Assembly (NCBI GenBank): GCA_946406115.1
Contig: OX291543.1
Location: 1,862,501 to 1,926,500 of the forward strand
DNA from: Apoda limacodes
Taxonomy: Eukaryota > Arthropoda > Insecta > Lepidoptera > Limacodidae
DNA length: 64,000 nucleotides
Reading direction: 5' to 3'
Shown: one piece after another, positions 62,869-64,000 of the stretch
Layout: every line of letters starts with the position of its first letter
How positions within the stretch are numbered: the stretch's first letter is position 1
Position numbers and translations under genes: made by a program
Notes under the pieces: generated by a model
The model's input: only the letters and a program-made list of their open reading frames with translations
Databases searched by the model: none
Told to the model about the DNA's origin: nothing

Positions 62869-63057
62869 TTTACCCAAACAAGACTTAGGTTTTATGTACT
62901 TAACTTGGTAGCTAGATGCAAATCTAAATATTAATACGGCTAACAGACCGACTTGCTATTCTAGAAGGTCAATTCAACAACCCGATACATCGTATTGTTT
63001 TATAGTTTTTCATGAAATGTAACAAATATTTGTATCGTACAAGTTCCGATATTTTTG

Positions 63058-63553
63058 TAGGTTATACCATGCACAGGCTTACTTTTTGTTGGTTATACCA
63101 TGAACAGGCTTACTTTTTGTAGGTTATACCATGCACCGGCTTACTTTTTGTAGGTTATACCATGAACAGGCTTACTTTTTGTAGATTATACCATGAACAG
63201 GCTTACTTTTTGTAGGTTATACCATAAACAGGCTTACTTTTTGTAGGTTATACCATGCACAGGCTTACTTTTTGTAGATTATACCATGAACAGGCTTACT
63301 TTTTGTAGATTATACCATGAACAGGCTTACTTTTTGTAGGTTATACCATGAACAGGCTTACTTTTTGTAGATTATACCATGAACAGGCTTACTTTTTGTA
63401 GGTTATACCATGAACAGGCTTACTTTTTGTAGATTATACCATGAACAGGCTTACTTTTTGTAGGTTATACCATGAACAGGCTTACTTTTTGTAGATTATA
63501 CCATGAACAGGCTTAATTTTTGTAGGTTATACCATGAACAGGCTTACTTTTTT
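63058..63553 (+). repeat. 31-bp minisatellite, 16 copies
   Basis: Unit TAGRTTATACCATGAACAGG + CTTACTTTTTG, 16 contiguous copies (496 bp) with very few differences. From copy 10 to 16 the fourth base alternates strictly G, A, G, A, which points to amplification of a 62-bp dimer. Direct repeats without spacers, so not a CRISPR array. Confidence 0.95.
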
Positions 63554-63667
63554 TCAAAAGTCAAAGCGTCGTAAGTCGTAAGTCGTGGGAATAAGGTAAC
63601 AATTAAAAGATTACTTATTACATCTTGTATTTTATTGTTAATTTTGTAAATTTGTTTTTTAATTTTC

Positions 63668-64000
63668 TTAATTAGTTATCACAATTTTCGGGTAGATATT
63701 GAATGAACTGTGAGTTGGTTCAGAATTCATGAACCTACTATAGTAATTATATAATGGCTCCTTGTTTTGTTTCTCTTTAATATATTGTAGGTATTCTCTC
63801 TCTCTCTCTTTCTCATCAAGAAATGTATCTGGAAAAGAGTCCATATCTATATTTGGAGCCAAATCATACAAACGTTTCAAGCGGTTAAAAATATTTTCGA
63901 GGGAAGTTAAAGGTTTATTTATTGTCGATTTTCGGTAGCACTGAAGACATATATCATTGAATATATGTTTTAAAACGAAGATATTAGTTATGATTAGTTG
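63668..64000 (-). CDS. Open frame running off the right edge, C-terminal part, unknown
   Basis: On the minus strand the frame is open from the window edge (64000) to a stop at 63668, about 110 codons. It reads FNDICLQCYRKSTINKPLTS, NRLKRLYDLAPNIDMDSF and YLQYIKEKQNKEPLYNYYSR, ending YPKIVITN. A TCTC microsatellite (63793-63812) encodes its ERERE run. Length and composition are suggestive for AT-rich DNA, but no domain is recognised and no splice site is needed or seen. Could be the last exon of a gene or an old transposon. Confidence 0.35.
   Translation of the reverse strand, partial: QLIITNIFVLKHIFNDICLQCYRKSTINKPLTSLENIFNRLKRLYDLAPNIDMDSFPDTFLDEKEREREYLQYIKEKQNKEPLYNYYSRFMNSEPTHSSFNIYPKIVITN

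Noticed and set aside
63058..63553. Regular direct repeats resembling a CRISPR array
   Set aside because: Units are contiguous with no unique spacers, and the setting is a eukaryotic genome.

Overview
The window looks like a piece of an insect genome, most probably a moth or butterfly (Lepidoptera). It is AT-rich, its genes are split by GT-AG introns, and it is loaded with transposable elements of kinds typical of that order: a cecropia-type mariner, LEP1-like Helitron ends (hairpin plus CTAG), many truncated LINE tails of one family, hAT and Harbinger relics. The order is inferred from repeats and codon style; no database was searched.

Region 1 (1-16 kb) is a graveyard of PIF/Harbinger-type DNA transposons. 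A DDE transposase relic (about 1.12-1.91 kb) precedes a large, imperfect, head-to-head inverted duplication of roughly 12 kb (about 3.95-15.85 kb). Each arm carries a copy of a six-exon gene for a zeste/Myb-SANT-like DNA-binding protein. The right copy is open over 284 codons; the left is broken. The centre holds a perfect 22-bp hairpin built from element termini.

Region 2 (16-22.5 kb) has no convincing gene; it holds dispersed repeats and a 147-bp tandem duplication.

Region 3 (22.5-34.2 kb, minus strand) is a ZAD-type zinc-finger gene. Seven coding exons give about 500 residues and nine zinc fingers, three of them interrupted by phase-0 introns; the first half of the ZAD was not found. Its introns hold a degenerate minisatellite, RTE and CR1/Jockey-like LINE tails and a dead mariner.

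Region 4 (35.3-44.4 kb) begins head-to-head with the zinc-finger gene. Two exons in matching phase predict a 69-residue protein I do not recognise. The intervening 8.7 kb holds a decayed Ty1/copia polymerase relic and a complete, target-site-flanked LINE derivative that has ORF1 but no ORF2.

Region 5 (46.7-58.9 kb, plus strand) is a full eight-exon gene for the ribosome-assembly WD-repeat protein WDR74/NSA1 (437 residues), with an AATAAA signal just after the stop. Its introns carry two non-autonomous hAT elements with perfect 8-bp target duplications, a near-perfect palindromic MITE, a SINE and LINE fragments. Region 6 (59-64 kb) is intergenic: 5S-rRNA-derived fragments in inverted orientation, a MITE, an RTE-type LINE tail, a Helitron-like repeat, a 16-copy 31-bp minisatellite, and an open minus-strand reading frame running off the right edge. 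I found no convincing new defence or enzymatic system; the most unusual items are the inverted duplication and the ORF1-only retroelement.
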